This document shows positions 6,225-7,006 of a DNA stretch of 7,006 nucleotides, in pieces. The notes below the pieces were generated by a model. The model did no database searches. It was not told the DNA's origin and worked only from the letters and a program-made list of their open reading frames with translations. The position numbers and the translations under genes were made by a program. The stretch covers positions 1 to 7,006 of the forward strand of contig CANHGA010000110.1 of the NCBI GenBank assembly GCA_947460085.1, given 5' to 3'. The DNA is from Synechococcaceae cyanobacterium. GTDB taxonomy: Bacteria; Cyanobacteriota; Cyanobacteriia; PCC-6307; Cyanobiaceae. Every line of letters begins with the position of its first letter. Within the stretch, counting starts at the first letter, position 1.

Positions 6225-6278
6225 GGGATGACAGTCGACTCCAGTGCTCAGGCGGAGCCACGCTAGGAAGTCTTTTTG
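6225..6278. promoter_or_regulatory. Divergent gap between hpf and lipB
   Basis: Only 54 bp separate the two start codons. The gap must hold the lipB ribosome binding site and the hpf leader. I see no convincing -35/-10 pair on either strand. It contains the short palindrome AGTCGACT (6233-6240). Promoters for one or both genes probably lie inside the opposite gene. The lrtA transcript of Synechococcus PCC 7002 is known to have a long untranslated leader; if conserved here it would run antisense to the lipB 5' end. Confidence 0.4.
6265..6270 (+). promoter_or_regulatory. Ribosome binding site of lipB
   Basis: AGGAAG lies 8 nt before the ATG at 6279. This spacing favours the ATG over the TTG immediately upstream (6276-6278), which would leave 5 nt. 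It is the clearest Shine-Dalgarno-like element in the window. Confidence 0.6.
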
Positions 6279-6959
6279 ATGGGACCCAGCCTCGACGCAA
6301 TCCTTTTTGAAAGGGCGGATCCCCTGGCCTTTGAACCCGCTTGGCAGGCCCAGCGCCAACTGCAGCAACGCCTGCTTCGGGATCCCACGGGGCCGGAAAC
6401 CTTGATGCTGCTGGAACATGAGCCCTGTTTCACCCTGGGCCGCGGCTCGGATCCTGGCTTTCTGCGCTTTGATCCGGCCAATCCGCCTTGGCCTCTTCAC
6501 CGGATTGATCGCGGCGGCGAGGTGACCCACCATCTGCCGGGCCAATTGGTGCTGTATCCGGTGCTCAACCTGGAGCGCCATGGGGCCGATCTGCACCTCT
6601 ACCTACGCTCCCTTGAGCAGGTGGTGATTGATCTGCTGGCTGGGTTGGGCTTGGCCGCTGGCCGGCTTGAGGGCCTGACTGGCGTGTGGCTCGAGGGCAA
6701 GAAAGTGGCAGCCATTGGTGTGGGGGCCAAGCGCTGGATTAGCCAACACGGCCTGGCGCTGAATGTGTCGTGCCCGCTCGAGGGGTTTGCCCAGGTGGTG
6801 CCCTGTGGCATCGCCGATCGCCCGGTGGGGCGCCTGGTCGATTGGCGGCCAGAGCTCAGCTGCGCCCGGGTACGGCCCCTGTTAATCGAGGCCTTTTCGC
6901 TTCAATTTGATCTGGCTTTGCGGCCCCCGCAGCCCCACGAGGCCCTCGAAGGGTGGTAA
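6279..6959 (+). CDS. lipB: Octanoyl-[acyl carrier protein]:protein octanoyltransferase
   Basis: Transfers octanoate from octanoyl-ACP to the lipoyl-domain lysine of pyruvate dehydrogenase and glycine cleavage H protein, ahead of sulphur insertion by LipA. 226 residues, normal for the family. The conserved strand-loop is RGGEVTHHLPGQLV (78-91), followed by YPVLNL. The active-site lysine is K142 in GKKVAAIGVGAKRWISQHGLALNV, and the catalytic cysteine is C176 in VVPCGIADRPVG. In many bacteria the loop reads YHGPGQL; here it is HHLPGQL, a mild variation that I take to be cyanobacterial. The start is ATG at 6279 with AGGAAG at 8 nt; the TTG just before it would add one residue. The gene is divergent from hpf and ends with TAA 32 nt before a possible next start. 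Confidence 0.95.
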   Translation: MGPSLDAILFERADPLAFEPAWQAQRQLQQRLLRDPTGPETLMLLEHEPCFTLGRGSDPGFLRFDPANPPWPLHRIDRGGEVTHHLPGQLVLYPVLNLERHGADLHLYLRSLEQVVIDLLAGLGLAAGRLEGLTGVWLEGKKVAAIGVGAKRWISQHGLALNVSCPLEGFAQVVPCGIADRPVGRLVDWRPELSCARVRPLLIEAFSLQFDLALRPPQPHEALEGW

Positions 6960-6991
6960 GCCTGCTCCACCACAAGGTTGCCGGTTCCCCT

Positions 6992-7006
6992 GTGACTGCT
7001 CCCCTC
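6992..7006 (+). CDS. Possible start of the next gene (only five codons visible)
   Basis: GTG ACT GCT CCC CTC at 6992-7006 is open to the window edge and would begin M-T-A-P-L. Its frame is also open back across GTTGCCGGTTCCCCT, so the true start is uncertain. In picocyanobacterial genomes as I recall them, lipB is followed by an AMP-binding acyl-CoA synthetase gene, which would fit the position. Nothing in five codons can confirm it. The 32-bp gap 6960-6991 shows no terminator, which agrees with co-transcription with lipB. Confidence 0.25.

Noticed and set aside
6276..6278. TTG as the lipB start
   Set aside because: An ATG follows immediately and is better spaced from AGGAAG.
6272..6310. CTTTTTGA repeated 31 bp apart at the start of lipB
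   Set aside because: Eight-base direct repeat only, with no phase or symmetry to suggest an operator.
6225..6596. N-terminal extension of hpf by 124 codons
   Set aside because: The extension is antisense to lipB, unrelated to the HPF family, and the family N-terminus MKLLIHGRNL begins at the ATG at 6224.

Overview
The window looks like chromosomal DNA from a picocyanobacterium of the Synechococcus/Cyanobium group. The basis is high GC content, very tight gene packing, proteins that read most like cyanobacterial family members (long-form HPF/LrtA, a DgdA-like glycosyltransferase, a cyanobacterial-style LipB) and two HIP1 octamers (GCGATCGC). The gene order hpf/lrtA-deoC-recO next to a divergent lipB is one I recall from marine Synechococcus and Prochlorococcus. 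No mobile element, CRISPR array, tRNA, rRNA or integration scar was seen.

Layout. (1) Bases 1-1488, plus strand: the 3' part of tyrS (tyrosyl-tRNA synthetase, type 2), then pyrF (OMP decarboxylase) 20 bp downstream. A short hairpin with a T-run follows in the convergent gap. (2) Bases 1520-6224, minus strand: a compact five-gene run, in transcription order hpf/lrtA, deoC, recO, an MFS transporter and a probable dgdA. Junctions are a TTGA overlap, a 24-nt gap built from a tandem repeat, an ATGA overlap and a 27-nt gap, so one transcript with translational coupling is likely. (3) Bases 6279-6959, plus strand: lipB, divergent from hpf across only 54 bp. The last 15 bases may begin the next gene.

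The genes are mostly housekeeping: translation (TyrS, HPF), pyrimidine synthesis (PyrF), deoxyribose phosphate breakdown (DeoC), recombinational repair (RecO), galactolipid synthesis (probable DgdA), export (MFS) and lipoate attachment (LipB). The minus-strand run would put a ribosome hibernation factor, normally controlled by light and growth state, at the head of a transcript that also carries repair and membrane-lipid genes.

I do not see a wholly new system. The most unusual structure is the deoC-recO junction at 4924-4971. A 16-bp tandem repeat (two perfect copies and one decayed) places a GTG start overlapping a TGA stop in every unit. This forms two overlapping 7-codon mini-ORFs that step from the deoC stop to the recO start. 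Other curiosities are a perfect 20-bp palindrome inside pyrF, a near-identical 19-bp inverted repeat at the tyrS and dgdA 3' ends bracketing pyrF, and a three-unit 12-bp repeat in the pyrF N-terminal extension.
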